Positions 14,580 to 27,534 of a DNA stretch of 64,000 bases are shown piece by piece. The notes under the pieces are model-generated. The model was given only the letters and a program-made list of their open reading frames with translations, was not told where the DNA came from and did no database searches. Numbering within the stretch: the first letter of the stretch is position 1; each line of letters begins with the position of its first letter. Source of the DNA: Glycine soja (Eukaryota; Streptophyta; Magnoliopsida; Fabales; Fabaceae); the NCBI RefSeq assembly GCF_004193775.1, contig NC_041009.1, forward strand, positions 45,439,534 through 45,503,533, in the 5' to 3' direction. The translations under genes were made by a program, and so were the position numbers.

Positions 14580-15700
14580 TATTACGGTGTTAATGTATTG
14601 GAGGGATGATGACTCTTAATCTTTTAGTTGAATGACCAATAGCCCCTTAAATATTCCAAGAGATAGTGATAAAATCATGGAACATATTCATAGTAATATT
14701 CTAGGAGAAAGACTATTAACAAGTGCAAGAAATATTTGGAGCAGGTTCCAAGCTTGAACCATTTTACTGGTGTTTGTGTGTGTTAAGGACAACTTCCATG
14801 TCATTATCATCAAGGTGAACGTGTATTAACTTTGGGTTATTGGGATAATATTAAGGCATGTTGTTGTCCAAAAGGTGGGGGTGTTGAAGGTGTTTCTAAC
14901 TAAAGGTTGCTTATGTCCAATCTTAGGCTTTGCAATTGCATTTTTTACGAGTTGCAAGGCTAGGGTTATCAAACTCCTTGCATGGGCATTTCTTTTTGCA
15001 AGAAATATAGGTTGATTTTGTGTGTTAGAGGTAGTAGGAATTATTGGTGCACATACTTAAAAAATCCAAGGCATGACATGACTATAATCATTGGCATTAA
15101 AGCCAACATCTTTCTCTCTCCTAATAAAAGCCTAAATTAATTTGGCTTTGGTTAGCTTGCCTTCTTTGCATTTATTGGATATGTTATGATTCTTGCGTCT
15201 AACAATGAGCCATTTTCCATGCAAAGGCTCGTCAATTCTTGTTGCACTATTATTTGTATCATTCGTAATTGTCTCCTTTGATTATGGTCTTCCATTACAT
15301 GAACCTATTGTTGCTTCCATCATGGTTTGTGACATTAATCTCTGTCATACAATCTCTAGACAAAAGATCATAGCATCCATATATTGAACAGATCCTGTGT
15401 AGACCTTCATATTTTATATGATTCCAAAAATCTTTAAGCTGAACTCTACCAATAGGTTTAGTCAAATCAATTTTGACACAAAAAACAACGAACCAATCCC
15501 TATAGACATCTTTTGTATTGCTATTGGCTTTGATAAGCTTCCCTAAAGTTGTAGTAAGGGAAACTAAATAATTTTATCTTAGTAAAAAAAGATTCAATTC
15601 TAGGTTTAAAAGATGTCAAAACTTGAAATAAGTTTTCATATTTTGGTGAACATGTCTCTTATAACATGGAATCCAATGTTCTTCCTTAGACAACTTAAAA
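14580..15700 (-). pseudogene. Decayed non-LTR retrotransposon (LINE) fragment
   Basis: On the minus strand, 15580-15290 reads as a DUF4283/zinc-knuckle ORF1 protein of plant LINEs: an IDLTKPIGRVQ stretch, then EGLHRICSIYGCYDLLSRDC, where the CCHC knuckle is recognisable but damaged. Further along, near 15240-15190, is HGKWLIVRRKNH, the ORF1 'GxWMVVxRK' box. Near 14665-14620 comes ISWNI-stop-GAIG..KRLRVII, the expected start of the ORF2 endonuclease with the usual Arg codon now a stop. Order and orientation match an L1-clade plant LINE. Stops and frame changes show it is dead. No 3' reverse-transcriptase part or poly(A) end was recognised. Confidence 0.6.
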
Positions 15701-16480
15701 ACCAAAGCATCATATCAAGGTGCATATAATTAATTAAAAAACGAGTTTACAATTAGGACTATAAAATTAACTGGATTATCATTTTCATATGCAATTCGAA
15801 CTAGATTTTGATGTAACAAATTAATCTTTGAACATTCAAGATTAAAAATCTTATAGCATAAATTTCTTCTTAAAACTTAAGAAAAATAATCATGTCATCT
15901 CCACAAGTGAATTAATATTAGAGATAAACTATTAATCAAACTTATAAAAAAAGTAAAATATTAAATCTCAGCTTGATCCATTTCTCCTTTCAATTAATTT
16001 GAATTATATAATGGACAAATATCCTAGTTATTTTCATCTAATAATAAAGCTCACTTTGAAATTGACCATATATTGATATATGAAGTAATAATAAAATTAA
16101 ATTAGTTTTTGGTCTATATAATTTCACGATTCTCATCTTTTTATTCTTATATTTTGAAAATAATTTTTTTAATTTCTATAATTTACATTTTAATTCTCTC
16201 TTAATATTTATAATTTTAAAAATAATTTTTTTTTAATTCATATAATTTATATTTTAATTTTTTTTAATTCCTATAAGAACTAAAAAAATAACAACCTTGA
16301 AACATTATGGCCTAACGGAGTAATTTAAACTGGTGAAACTATGGACTAACCTAATAATAATAATATATAATTATATAACAAAAAAACAAAATTAGAAAAT
16401 AAAAGAAAAAATAGAAAAGCTCTTCTTTTCTGGCTCGTTTCTCTTCTCTCTTCCATCGTTTCGTAAGTTAGCATCTCCTC
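15701..16480. other. AT-rich spacer and ARMC8 upstream region with short tandem repeats
   Basis: No gene is seen in this stretch. Between about 16150 and 16290 a roughly 65-70-bp AT-rich unit ('taatttctataatttacattttaattc' type) is repeated about three times with divergence. This lies 250-400 bp upstream of the ARMC8 start codon, so it sits in or near that promoter. No confident TATA box was chosen. Confidence 0.35.
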
Positions 16481-16535
16481 CACCTTGCACGAGCTTCCGC
16501 CACCGTCATCGCCGTCGTCGACAACCTCCGCCGCC

Positions 16536-19500
16536 ATGCCAACACCGTCCGCATCCTCCGATCCAATCCTGGACCGCCTCGCCTCCTCCGATTGCGCGGT
16601 GAAATTCAAAGCCATCCGCGAGGTGAAGAACCACATCATCGGAAACCGAACGAAGAAGCATTCCTACATCAAGCTCGGCGCCGTCCCCGCCGTCGCCGCC
16701 GCACTCGCCGACTCCGACCCCAACCTCATTGTCCAGTCGGCCGCCGCGCTCGGCAGCTTCGCCTGCGGCGTCGACGACGGCGTCCGAGCCGTCCTCGACG
16801 CCGGAGCTTTTCCTCGTTTGATCGGACTCCTCTCCGCTCATGACGAGAAGGTGAATTCAAATGTTCAATTGTTTGCAACCGTTTTTTTATAACTTTTTAA
16901 TGTTTGGTTTATCGGAAAATTGACTCATGCTGTGATCGGTGCTATTGATTCATGATTTGTTAGGTTTTCTTCGTCGTAATGCAATGAAACTAAAAATTAT
17001 AACTCTAACTGTTACGATTTTTGTTTCGTTTCAAAATAGTTAATCGCTCTGCCAAGTGCTTCTTTGGAATTCAATTACCTTTTCTGGAGTTTAATTATGG
17101 TTTTGTTAATATGATTTATGCTTCTCAGTTCTTGTTCACTGCTATAAATGTTGGAAAATTTTATGTATTTATTTATTTATTTTTCCTCCTACTGAATTGT
17201 AAAGAAGGATGTAGTCTTTGAATTATTCAGTGTTTTTTGTTTAGTGACGAGTTATTGATGTATTCTATCTTGTCTGTGGTTAGAATGTTTATTGGTGTTT
17301 GGTATACTAGTTACTCGTGTGGTCATGCCACTGAGAAGAATTTTTACATTTCTTTCTCAGTGATTGAGACTTAGGATTAGGGAAATGTGGCGTGGTAATG
17401 GAAAAGGAGCAAAAACTGAAGCAGTAGAGTAATGGCACTATGGCAGTACTTTGTTGGAAAGATATAAATAAGAAATGTTGACTTCATTAGTTCGTTATTT
17501 ATTATTTTTCTCCTTTTTAATGCTATTTAATTGCCTGTTCTCTCTTTATCAGGTTGTGGATGCTGCTGCTCGTTCTTTACGAATGATTTATCAATCAACA
17601 CTAGCTCCAAAGTATGATTTTTTTCAAGAGGAAACCATGCAATTTCTTCTTTCATTATTGGAAAGTGAGAATGAAAATCTTACTGGGCTAGGTGCAGGCA
17701 TTGTTATTCATTCTTGCAAGACAATTGGGGAACAAACTATATTATGCCATGCCGGTGTTTTAGAGAAACTTACTAGCCTTCTTGACAGTTCTCTAAGTCA
17801 GCGAGATGCTAGTCTAGAGTCCTTAGCTGCAATTATTAGAGACAACCCAGCGGCCGTCTCTGAATTTGTGGAACTTCATGGTGGAAGAGCTTTACATTCT
17901 GTAGCTGAATTAACTAAAGACAGATATCCTCGAACAAGGTTACTAGCCTGCTTGTGCTTGATTTCTGTGAAGAATTCTTCAACATGCTATCTCCAAGATA
18001 TTGGAATCAAAACCAAATTGGTATACATTTTGCTTGAGCTCCTTGATGATTCTGGTCAAGTTGGAGATGAAGCTTCTTTTGCTTTCTCAAGTTTAATTGC
18101 AGAGAAGGAAGATTTGCAGAAGTTAGCTTTTGAGGCAAATGCTATTAATAAGTTCAACTGTCTCTTGCAAAAGCATCCTGTACAACCTAAACGGCTTGAA
18201 GGGGTATTTCTGGCCTTGGCTGATCTTTGCTCAAAATTGGAGTGCTGCAGGTCTAGTTTTCTTTCATTGCAGGTCTGTTGCTTGTGTCCATGTTTTTGTT
18301 TTATGAACACATGCATGATTATCTTTGCTGCAAAATTGAGACATGAAAGTTATAAAGAAAAAGCTGCACTCAGCCATTTTTATAGTCATTCATTATGTTT
18401 AGAGTTGTGGGTTCTTAACTTCTTACCATTTTTATAACACCATAGGTGAGGGTGCATGCAAGGATGTAGGTAACAGGTGTATGATTGGAGAAATGTAATA
18501 GATAATGGGGCAGGATGTAAATTAAGAATCCTGAAAGTTTGCTAGTAACCTTTTCCATATTTTTTCTGTGCTCTCCTTTTCTTGTGGCATCTTTTCACTT
18601 TGGAGTATGAGATTGTAGCACAGGTTAGAAACATATCTATTTTTTTCGTTTTGTCTAGGTAACTGTGTGTTTGCATGCAGTTTCTTGCATGTCTTTATGC
18701 ATTGCATTTGTTTTCTAAAACAATATTAGTTTAACTGATAATTTTTTAATTTATTTAGATCATATTATTTTCTTACTAGCAACAACATTTGCTCTGGCTG
18801 TGTATGGGATTTTACATGTAAATCTACTTTTGCTGATATTTTCAGATGTAAAAGTATTTCAGCAGAAACAATTATTAGGGATATCATTTTTATTTTATGT
18901 ACCATTAAGTTGATTGATTACCTTACAAGTTGCAACTCAATAACTAATTGTTACATTGTAATATTGTATCCCAAAGTCTGCCATACAACTACAACAACAA
19001 AGCCATATCCCAAAGTCTAGCATAAAGATTGAAATTTTTGCACCCCTATAAATGGACTGTTGACAAAGTGTTGTGGTGCTCACTTTAATTATTTATAGGT
19101 GTTAATGAATTTGGACATTTATTGTTGTTGACATAATGTTTTATACCACCCCATGTTCCCAATTATGAACATGTTTGAATCAGTGCTAAGCCGTATTTCT
19201 TCCTGATAGATGACCAGAGCCAATTCTGGTGTTTCTTCTCAATCTCACAATGGATGAAGTTATAATAAGGCTTGCACCAATAAACTATGTATGGATAAAG
19301 TTATAATAAGGCTTGCACCAGTAAACTATGTTTTCAGATCCCCAGTCCACTTTCAACTTCTAATACACTTTTGTGTTACAGGTCTTAAACCTAGTAGTTG
19401 ATGCCTTAACTCATGAGGATGCCAGTGTTCGCACTGCAGCTTGCATTTGCTTAAGAAGTGTCTCTCGCTCAATCAAGGTCTGTAACATGAGATGACATCT

Positions 19501-21301
19501 GGCACTTGAAGTGTTTTATACTATTGCTATGTACAATTTAATTCTCATAAAACTCTGTTCAGAATTTGAGTGCAGGTCGTTTTATGAATGAAAGGGTTGT
19601 TTGTCCTCTGGTTCAGCTTCTCTCTGATCTTTCTACTTCTGTCCAGGTATTTCAATTGTATCTATAATTTTTACTTTTCTGATTATGTTAAATTGAGTAG
19701 TTTCTAGGTTTGGAAATGGAACATGCTATCACACTAAAGGATGGGCTTCCAAACTTTAGAAATTGAGGGGTACAGAGAAAAAAAAAGATATTGAATTATC
19801 TGTTCCTTGCATAAATTTATGTGACTATGTGTATACTATTGTGATGATAATTCTGATGCTATTCTGTATTGATCTAAATTTGTAACATTTATGTTGTCCC
19901 ATACATAAAAAAAGGTTGTTACAAGAAGCACTGCATATTGATGGACAAATTCAAATGATTTAGCACTGAAATTGTTCTATCTCACATTAAATGAGGTTAT
20001 CTCAAAGGGATAATATGTTATCCTATTGTTGATCACTATTATAAGCTTACCTGTTATTTCACCCATATTGTATGTTGCGATTGAATGATATGAGGATATC
20101 ACAAGGGCAATAGTATATGTTATCATATTATTAATCATAATTTGAAGCTTGGCGTTAATTAGACTCAAGTCATAATCACAATGACCACTTCTCCCTAAGA
20201 CTTTTTTGTTGGGAAAATATTATATTGATTATTGTAATTAAACAGATGTGGCCTCATAAATTTTCTTGAAGTTTAGAAGGCAGACCTTTTTCTGTTTTAT
20301 TTTCCAGGTTGCAGCCCTTGGTGCCATCAGCAATATAGTGGTTGACTTTATGCCACATAAATCAACATTCATAGAGTGTGGGGGCATTAAAGAGCTTGTG
20401 CAATTGACGAAGTCAATGGATTCGTCTTTAAGGTTAAATGCTGTATGGGCCTTGAGGAACATGGTATTCCTTGCAGATAAGATATGCAAGGAAGGAATTT
20501 TCGTGGAGTTAACAGCGTCTTCAATGGCTAGCCTTATCTGTGGTATTTATTGACACTTCAGATTTTCTGTTTTATTGATACCTATTTCCAAATAAGTTGC
20601 TCTTGATTGTGTATACTCTGCAGATCCTGAACCTTCTGTTCAAGAACAAGCTCTGGCCCTAGTTCGCAATTTTGTTGATGGATGTGTGTACTCAGTTGAA
20701 CATGCTTTTGCTGAAGATGGTATCATACTAGATGCTGTTGGAAGACAATTAAAAAAATCTACAAAGATTGAAATTGGGATACAGGTTGGAACTTGGAATT
20801 AATTATTTTTGTAAATAATGATGATATAGATTTCCAAACTTTTCAAATATCATTCTGAGTTGTTTATTTATTATGTCTTTTGGTTTTATTTTCCATGCAG
20901 GGGATGTATGTTCTCAGCAATATTGCAAGTGGCAATGAATTTCATAAGGAAGCAGTAATGCAGCTACTCTTCCCTCAAGATGAGAATGTGTCTCACTCTT
21001 TCTTCGAGCAATTTTTGCAGAGTCATGACAGTCGCTTACGCACAGCTGCAGTTTGGGTTGTAGTAAACCTCACTTTTCCAGCTAATCCTGGTGCATTTGG
21101 TCGGATTGTAAATCTGCGTAGTTTTGGCATTGTTTCTCGAATAAAGAAGATGGTCAATGATTCTTGCATGGATGTGAAGGTCCTTTAATTTTTATCCTTA
21201 ATCTTTTATGTTCCGTTAGTTTGTTTGTAAATGTTCTTCTATTGATGCAGCTTCGTGCGAGACTTGCACTTGGGCAGATTCTTACTTTTGGTGATAGTTA
21301 A
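16536..21301 (+). CDS. Armadillo-repeat protein, ARMC8/GID5-like (8 exons)
   Basis: ARMC8 (yeast Gid5/Vid28) is a scaffold of the CTLH/GID RING E3 ubiquitin ligase and helps dock substrate receptors; that role here is inferred from family membership. The exons are 16536-16850, 17553-18272, 19382-19477, 19563-19646, 20308-20542, 20624-20784, 20901-21179 and 21251-21301. All introns are GT-AG, phases close, and 646 aa result, about family length. The first ATG (MPTPSASSDP) has the context GCCGCCATGC. The protein is alpha-helical ARM repeats throughout, for example AVPAVAAALADSDPNLIVQSA (residues about 50-70), GGIKELVQLTKSMDSSLRLNA and RTAAVWVVVNLTFPANP; it ends RARLALGQILTFGDS. Exon 1 is GC- and CpG-rich, unlike the rest. 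No damage is seen. The repeat boundaries and ARMC8 orthology would need a profile search. Confidence 0.9.
19252..19332. repeat. 41-bp tandem duplication in ARMC8 intron 2
   Basis: Two adjacent copies of 'ggat(g/a)aagttataataaggc...aaactatgt' occur at 19252-19292 and 19293-19332, differing at only a few bases. They lie about 50 bp upstream of exon 3 (19382). They look recent; no function is evident. Confidence 0.8.
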
Positions 21302-24300
21302 ATGCAATAAAGTTTTCTGTTCCAAGTCCTTTGGCTACAGACAAAGTCTCAAGATAAGGGATGTTGATAGAATTTATTTTCTTGTGTTCACTCTTTTTGT
21401 ATACAATGTGTCTCCTGCCTTCTGCATCAGCTTTCAATATGGTATGTTTCAATAGATATTCTTTAATGCTTTTTTTTTCCTTTCACCTAGCATTGTTTGC
21501 CATACCTGGTACTAGTTTACCTATATTCTATGTTTCCCCTGAAGTTTCCTGACTAAATGGTATTGCTGTTCTAATGTATCAATTTGCTGTTTTTTTTTTT
21601 TTGTTTCCTTTGCAGGTGTATCAATTTACTTTAGTTTATCTTTGAGTAAACTCCTAAGTTTGTCTTCCATCGATTCCAGTTTGACCTCATAAGCCCTCCA
21701 AAGATTTTTGTCCATATATTCCCTCAAATGATCTAAAATGTCACCACATGACAAATGGTGATACAAAAAAGGCGAATTTGGTGATTGTTTTAGATTTTTG
21801 AATAGATTATTTCGGTGACAATAATCTTTAGAGAGCTTTTTGAGAACCAATGTAGGGGTTTACTCTTTCTTTTAACCAGTCAGAGCAGCGTGAGAGCTTT
21901 TTGGTTCTGTAAAGCACTCTTGGCCAGGTTACCCTCAAAATATCATTTTTCTTACTCGTGTACAATATGTATTACTTTATGTAAATCAGATGATCATAGA
22001 CTCATAGTAGATTTACAGGCTTTAGTGTTGTAAGATATGAGTAGTAAACGTCAATTTTAGAATTGAGTTTCAATTTAATTTTGGTTATATTGACAAATAG
22101 CAGAATTGTCTGTGTTTCTGACTCTGGCATTGATGCATGCCTTGTAGTTTTCATTTTTTATATTCTAGTTTATGAATTACTTGATCTGCGGTTAGTAAAG
22201 CTTGTAGCTCACTTAGTTTCGACAATGTTTCTCATGAATGTTATATGCCAATACTTTGTATAAGAACAATTAAGGAAGCTTAATCTTATTTTCAAAGCGT
22301 TTTCTCAATTTAGAAAGAAAAGTTCATAAATATTTATGGGGGGGTGATCATGGCAATGATGGTGATCAGGGAGGCAGTGGCTATATTTGGTGAGGGTGCA
22401 GGGACAAGTCATGAATGGTAAGTTTTTTTTTTTTTTTTACTTTTTGCATTCTGCTCTTGAACTTAGAAAACAGGGCCCCCACCCCACCCTTTCCAATCTC
22501 TCTTAGAACTTTTTTACTTCTCAAAAAGCTTAAAAATATTTCGCAATTATGTTGTGTTGAGCATATTTTGTTCAGCTGCAAGCACATGACATGTACAGAT
22601 TTAGATAACAAATTGACCATTGACTTTGAGAATGAAGCCTCATTTCAGCCACTTCCAAAAAAGGCAGAATAAGCAACTTTTGTTCATTAATCATTTTCTT
22701 CCGTCGTATTGATGTTGTCCCAATAGCATACATACTGATAGGACTGTGTTTTATTTTAATAGCAGATTGATAGGACTCTTTAGTCTCTTAATACCCAAAT
22801 TTAGCTTCCTGGAATTGTTGTCTATGTAAAACGTAAAATGGGTTGTATTTTGAGTTTCTTTTCGTTCTTTTTTCTTTTTTGATTGCTTGAGTTTCTTTTT
22901 ATGATCGAAGTTTGTGCTCAATCCATTGAAACGGACTGAATTGGAAAATAAATAAATAAACTCATTTTTTTAGAGGGGAAAATAAATTACAAAGGAGTAT
23001 AAAAATGATACTATCTCATTTTCCATATGTTACAAATAATTACTATGATATAAATATTTTTTTGGTCCATCAGTGATAGAATGTTTGACGCCACCGTTTA
23101 TGGTGATGTTGGTTACTTGGTTTGGATTGGGATGTCATGGAAAAAGCAAATTCAATTTGCATCGAGTGTTTATTAAAAAAGATCGGAGATAGTTTCATCT
23201 GAGAAACTTAAAAAATTTAGTCCACAATTGACGCTGCGGGTATGGGTAGGATTCAACTTTAGGACCTTATATTAATCTGTGGCAGTGTTTTCCTGGCTGG
23301 CGCAAATCAATATCCTTTTTTTTAGGACATATTGAACGAAAAGACCAGTTCTGATTGCCATACTAATTTTGAGGTTGCAATATCTCCCCAAAAATCCATT
23401 TCAGAAAATAAATATTTAAAAAGGTAATGGTATACAACTATACATACAAACCACGGCTATTTTATTGGCATATATGGGAAATTGAATCGATAGGGAAACA
23501 TGAAATTTGTTATATTTCTTCTTTTTTCGTGGTATGTAATTTTAAAATGATATTTAGTTTTTGAATGGCAAAACACGAATGTTAGAGATATTCTCTCTTT
23601 AACAACATTCTTTCTAAAAAATTTCAACCAATCATAGAGAATGGAGACTATTAGAAAGAGGAGTGTCGTTAGCATTCCTTAATGTTGACATATTCATTGT
23701 GATTAGTAAAATTTGTTAAAAATTATCAATTTTTGTGAGTCTCACTTTTAGATTAGAAGAGATAAGATCATCTTTGTCATCAATTTTTTACACAATATTT
23801 GAGATGAGGTGCTGTTTTTGGACCCACGATACAAAAGAATAAATTCTCTTTTCATTTCTTAAATTAAGCACCCATGCTAAACTCCAGGTCAAACTAACGT
23901 TTTATCATTAAAAAAAATTAAACTAAATGGACAGTACATGTAATTGTTGGAAAAATTAAACTTTGGTAAATTGTATTACAAAATGTAAAGATGGGTTTTT
24001 GGGTGGGATCCAATTAAGAACCCAAATAAAGGTATTGAGATGAAGAGAATATGTTCTTTTGAGGTGCTTGTAGTGAGATAGGTAAAAATGAGTAGGTTAA
24101 AATTGGCCTAAAATTCATCTGAAACTAGCGATACATAATGATTGTGTATTTAACAAGGTACATATATATACATAATTTACATAACATAAAACTGAGAATC
24201 CTATTAAAGGAAAATGACACAAATGACAATTTTGGAAATAAAACAGATTGATATTGAAACAAAAAATATACCTAGACTAGGAAGAGGTTGGAAGACAAAG

Positions 24301-24320
24301 TAAAAATTTGAGATGAATTA
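21302..24320. other. Intergenic region between ARMC8 and RBCX (convergent 3' ends)
   Basis: Both flanking genes end toward this region, so it holds both 3' UTRs. Just after the ARMC8 stop, a GT...AG pair (about 21440 to 21616, 'tatggtatgt' ... 'tttgcaggtg') could be a 3' UTR intron, but this is a guess. A G-run (22339-22345) and a T-run (22425-22438) are present. No coding feature is supported. Confidence 0.4.
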
Positions 24321-27300
24321 TCAACCAATCTTTTCTGTGTTTGTGTCATCTGTGGGCCATATTACTGTCTCCATGAGCCGTTCCCTCATTAACTCCAAGT
24401 TTTCATCAGAGATTTCTTGATATATCTCAGCATGGTTACATTTCTGCACAAAATGATAGAGATGGAGAATGTTTATAAAGTTAAGTACATCACTCTTAGT
24501 CTTCACAAAATATTTTACATGTTTAGGATGTCAGAGAGGGTTATTGAATTCTATTACCTTGACCCATTTACCATAAAGGTGAAGTCGAGTTACCATCACT
24601 CTTTCAGCAAGCTCTTGTTGCTCCTATCAATTGGAAGAGAGGAGATATATATGAAATCATTGACTTGAAAATTATGTGAATAAAATCTAGTGTAATTGTG
24701 TAAAGGCATTAAATGTAGACATGAAAGTCAGAGACATGAGAGGGATAGAACAAGACTGAATAGCATATTATGATTTATGGCATGCATTTATATGATTGAA
24801 GATTGAGAAAAGACCATAGCATGCTTATAATTAAGGATGAACGTGTTCAAATCAGTATGTGTGTTGAAAAAACATTGTATGGCAGTTTGACAGTTCTTAA
24901 AATTTGGTATAAGCAAAAAATGAACAGAAGTAGCTTGTAATAACAACTCTGAACCTCCATCTGTTAATAATAGATAATAAAAGCAATGTTTGCAACCTAA
25001 ATTGTTGAAAATCCCACAATCACTAGTGATATGGCCAATTTATATACACAAATGGATTGAAGATCAATGGATGTGCCATGTATAAATGGATAAAAGAGAA
25101 AACGCATTTGAAATTGAGTGTAGTAATTTGTTTACAGAAGCCACAATAACATACCTTATATCTTTACTGAAATTTTTCAACAAATGAAATAACTAACTAG
25201 GGAACAAAAGACTACCTTCCCAAGGGATCGAATAAAACGTTTCCCATCTGCTGGTTTGTTTGATGCAACAAAACTGCCAAGAAAGAAAAACACAACAAAC
25301 AATTATCTAAATAATGATGAGATAGATATTGAATCACCAGATTCTAGTTTAATCATCATACTGAACTATTTAAAATTGCTCGAATCTCCTCAACAATAGC
25401 TAATTACTGGCAAATTTAGAGAGAGAGAAATATTCAATGAACTCAAGTTATATGCATAACATATTCAGGGTGCATTTGGTTTGGTTTTTGTTTTCAGTTG
25501 ACATGTTTTTACTAAATTGAAAAAATTCACATTGTTTTATTCTATTTCATGTTTTGAAGAATTTCCAAAGGAAATAAAGAAAAAAATATTGTTTTCACCA
25601 CTTGGTTCACAACATCTTGTAAAAAAAAGGTGATTTTGGGTAATTAACTAATTATAATTAATAAGTGAAAACATACTAAATAAAAATGAAAACAAAACCA
25701 AATGCACTCTAAACCTGAGACTTAATAGAAAACACCACATTCATGGATTCATCTCATACAACTGATGAAGAACAGTTAGATTGCACCCATACACCTGAGA
25801 CTTAATAGAGACTTCACTTACTTATAGAACCACGTGTATTTAGGTGGATTCATCTCATACAACTGATGAAGAACAGTCCTCACAGCCTTGTATGTGAAAT
25901 AGTTGAGCATTTGCTGTTTCCAAAGATGAGATCAGTTAGATTGCCTACAACACTTAGTGCATTTGAATTATAGCAGACAGATTGGTGATTATTAGTTGCA
26001 GATATGTAAAAAAAATCCATATTCTCATTTTTTACAAAAGACTCATAATGTATGAAAATGATATTCCTCTTATTTAAGAATGCTGCAAGCTGGTTTTGTA
26101 ATGATTATTTTTAGTACTACTTGCATGATTTGTTCATTTGATATTTGCTCTGTTACAAATGATCATTTATTGACTAGCTAGCTAGGAAATTGTTGTAGTA
26201 GCTAATGTCAACATTACTGAGAATACTTAAAAGGAAACTCTCATGTTTGTAATGGAGAGAATTTCAAAGCAGCATTTTGAGAAAATTAAGCACATTAGTA
26301 CGTGTTAAAATTGAAATTGAAGAAAAACGGAAGAATACTGTCACATTTCTCAATTCACATACAATTTGAAATCTTTGTTAGTACTATTATATATCTATAC
26401 TACTATTTCAGGAGCCTGTTGCTCCTTCTTAACATATTTCATAATGATATAAATAATTTTGCATGATACCATTTGATGTAAGCAAGAAAAGGAAAGAAAC
26501 TCATAGTAAAATTGTGTAGAGGGTTAATAACTTTAGAGCTTCCGAGGACTCCTATTGCAAGCTGACTTGCAATTATCTAACAAATGACATCTTTGCCATA
26601 ATGATACAATCTTCTAAAGCTCTGCTTAAATGTCTCAAAAATTAGAATATGTTACGAAGTACAAACTCCTTAAAAAGGGTAAAACAAAGCAATGCTAAGG
26701 GAAAACTGAGTTATTATAATAATAAAACTAAAACCAAATAAATAAAAAGGTATTATTAAGGCTATGTTTGGTTTTCGGTTGGGAGGCCTCTAACGTCCAT
26801 TCAAAAAGTAAAGCTAAAGAAAGTCTCTTGTGTGTGATTTTCAGTTAAATCTGATTATAAACTGAGTTTCATCACAATTTTTTTCTTGAAACATTGAAAT
26901 GAAAGAAAAAGAAGGATTACTTTCGCAAACTGTAAAAAGAAATTCATTCAAACTTTAAGTTTACAAACTTTAATCCAGGCATGCACTAAACATCGGATCT
27001 GAGTGTTTTTCTTGTTCTTTTTTTATAATCACAACTTTCCAACCACAAGATATTAAACATGCATGTTACCGTTTTAACATCTTCAAAAGTGTCCTCATAT
27101 TGTCCTCCAAGCTCATTGACAATGGTCACTCTCCTATCCTTGCGCTGCCTCTTGCAACTTTTGCTAACAAAGAGCCTCCACTCTCTTCCAGGATCAACAA
27201 ATGAACTGCTCAACTTCATTGTAGTTCCACCACCACCACCATGCTTCACCAAATTATGCTTCCTTCCCATCAAATTCTTGCACAAAACAACATCTCCACC

Positions 27301-27408
27301 ACTCTTGAGATTGACACTAGTTGTTGTTGGGAGAGCATCCACACACAAACAAGGGCCAGTGTGAGAGTCCATTACTGATGATCCCACAACAGATAGAGCA
27401 CCCACCAT
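24321..27408 (-). CDS. RBCX2: RbcX-type Rubisco assembly chaperone, chloroplast (5 exons)
   Basis: RbcX is a small homodimeric chaperone that clamps the C-terminal tail of the Rubisco large subunit during L8 assembly in the stroma. The exons are 27408-27070, 25913-25822, 25273-25216, 24623-24558 and 24443-24321. Introns are GT-AG, phases close, and the product is 225 aa. The N-terminal about 95 residues (MVGALSVVGSSVMDSHTGPC..., with a GGGGG tract and a basic RKDRRVTI segment) look like a transit peptide plus linker. The core follows: GGQYEDTFEDV, NYFTYKAVRTVLHQLYEMNP (about 117-136), YTWFYNFVASN, GKRFIRSLGKEQQELAERVM, LHLYGKWVKKCNHAEIYQEI and LMRERLMETVIWP. These match the higher-plant RBCX2 (type II) group as I remember it. 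The open frame extends upstream of the ATG, but the chosen ATG begins a conserved MV(S/G)A start. Confidence 0.9.
25468..25710. mobile_element. MITE in RBCX intron 2
   Basis: The terminal inverted repeat 'gggtgcatttggtttggttt' (25468) pairs with the reverse complement of the right end, 'agagtgcatttggttttgtt' (to 25710). The element is about 243 bp, AT-rich and non-coding. The 'GTGxxTTTGGTTTG' end is like Tourist-type (PIF/Harbinger) or hAT MITEs. No unambiguous target-site duplication was found, so the superfamily is open. Confidence 0.55.
25714..25793. repeat. Partial duplication of RBCX exon 2 in its own intron
   Basis: A 31-bp stretch of exon 2 (25846-25876) recurs without mismatch at 25745-25775 inside intron 2. 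The phrase 'cctgagacttaatag' also occurs twice, at 25714 and 25794. The intronic copy lacks the piece containing the splice donor and the 'ccacgtgtattta' end of the exon, so it should not be recognised as an exon. It abuts the right end of the intron MITE. Confidence 0.7.
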
Positions 27409-27523
27409 TCTCTCTCTCACAAACCAACCAACCTCAACAACTAAACAACACAAAAAAAAAAAAAAAAAAAAACTCTCCAAAACACACCTAAGGTCGAAAA
27501 TTGCCTCCAGAGACAATGGAAAC

Positions 27524-27534
27524 TCTATAAATAG
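27524..27534 (-). promoter_or_regulatory. Candidate TATA box of RBCX
   Basis: The site reads CTATTTATAG on the minus strand, about 120 bp above the RBCX ATG, a plausible spacing for a 5' UTR of about 90 nt. On the plus strand the same site reads TATAAATAG, a better match to consensus, so orientation is uncertain. A 20-nt poly(A) run (27452-27471, T-run on the coding strand) lies in the predicted leader. Confidence 0.35.

Noticed and set aside
16485..16535. Upstream start for ARMC8
   Set aside because: That frame begins at TTG; the first ATG is at 16536 in good context.
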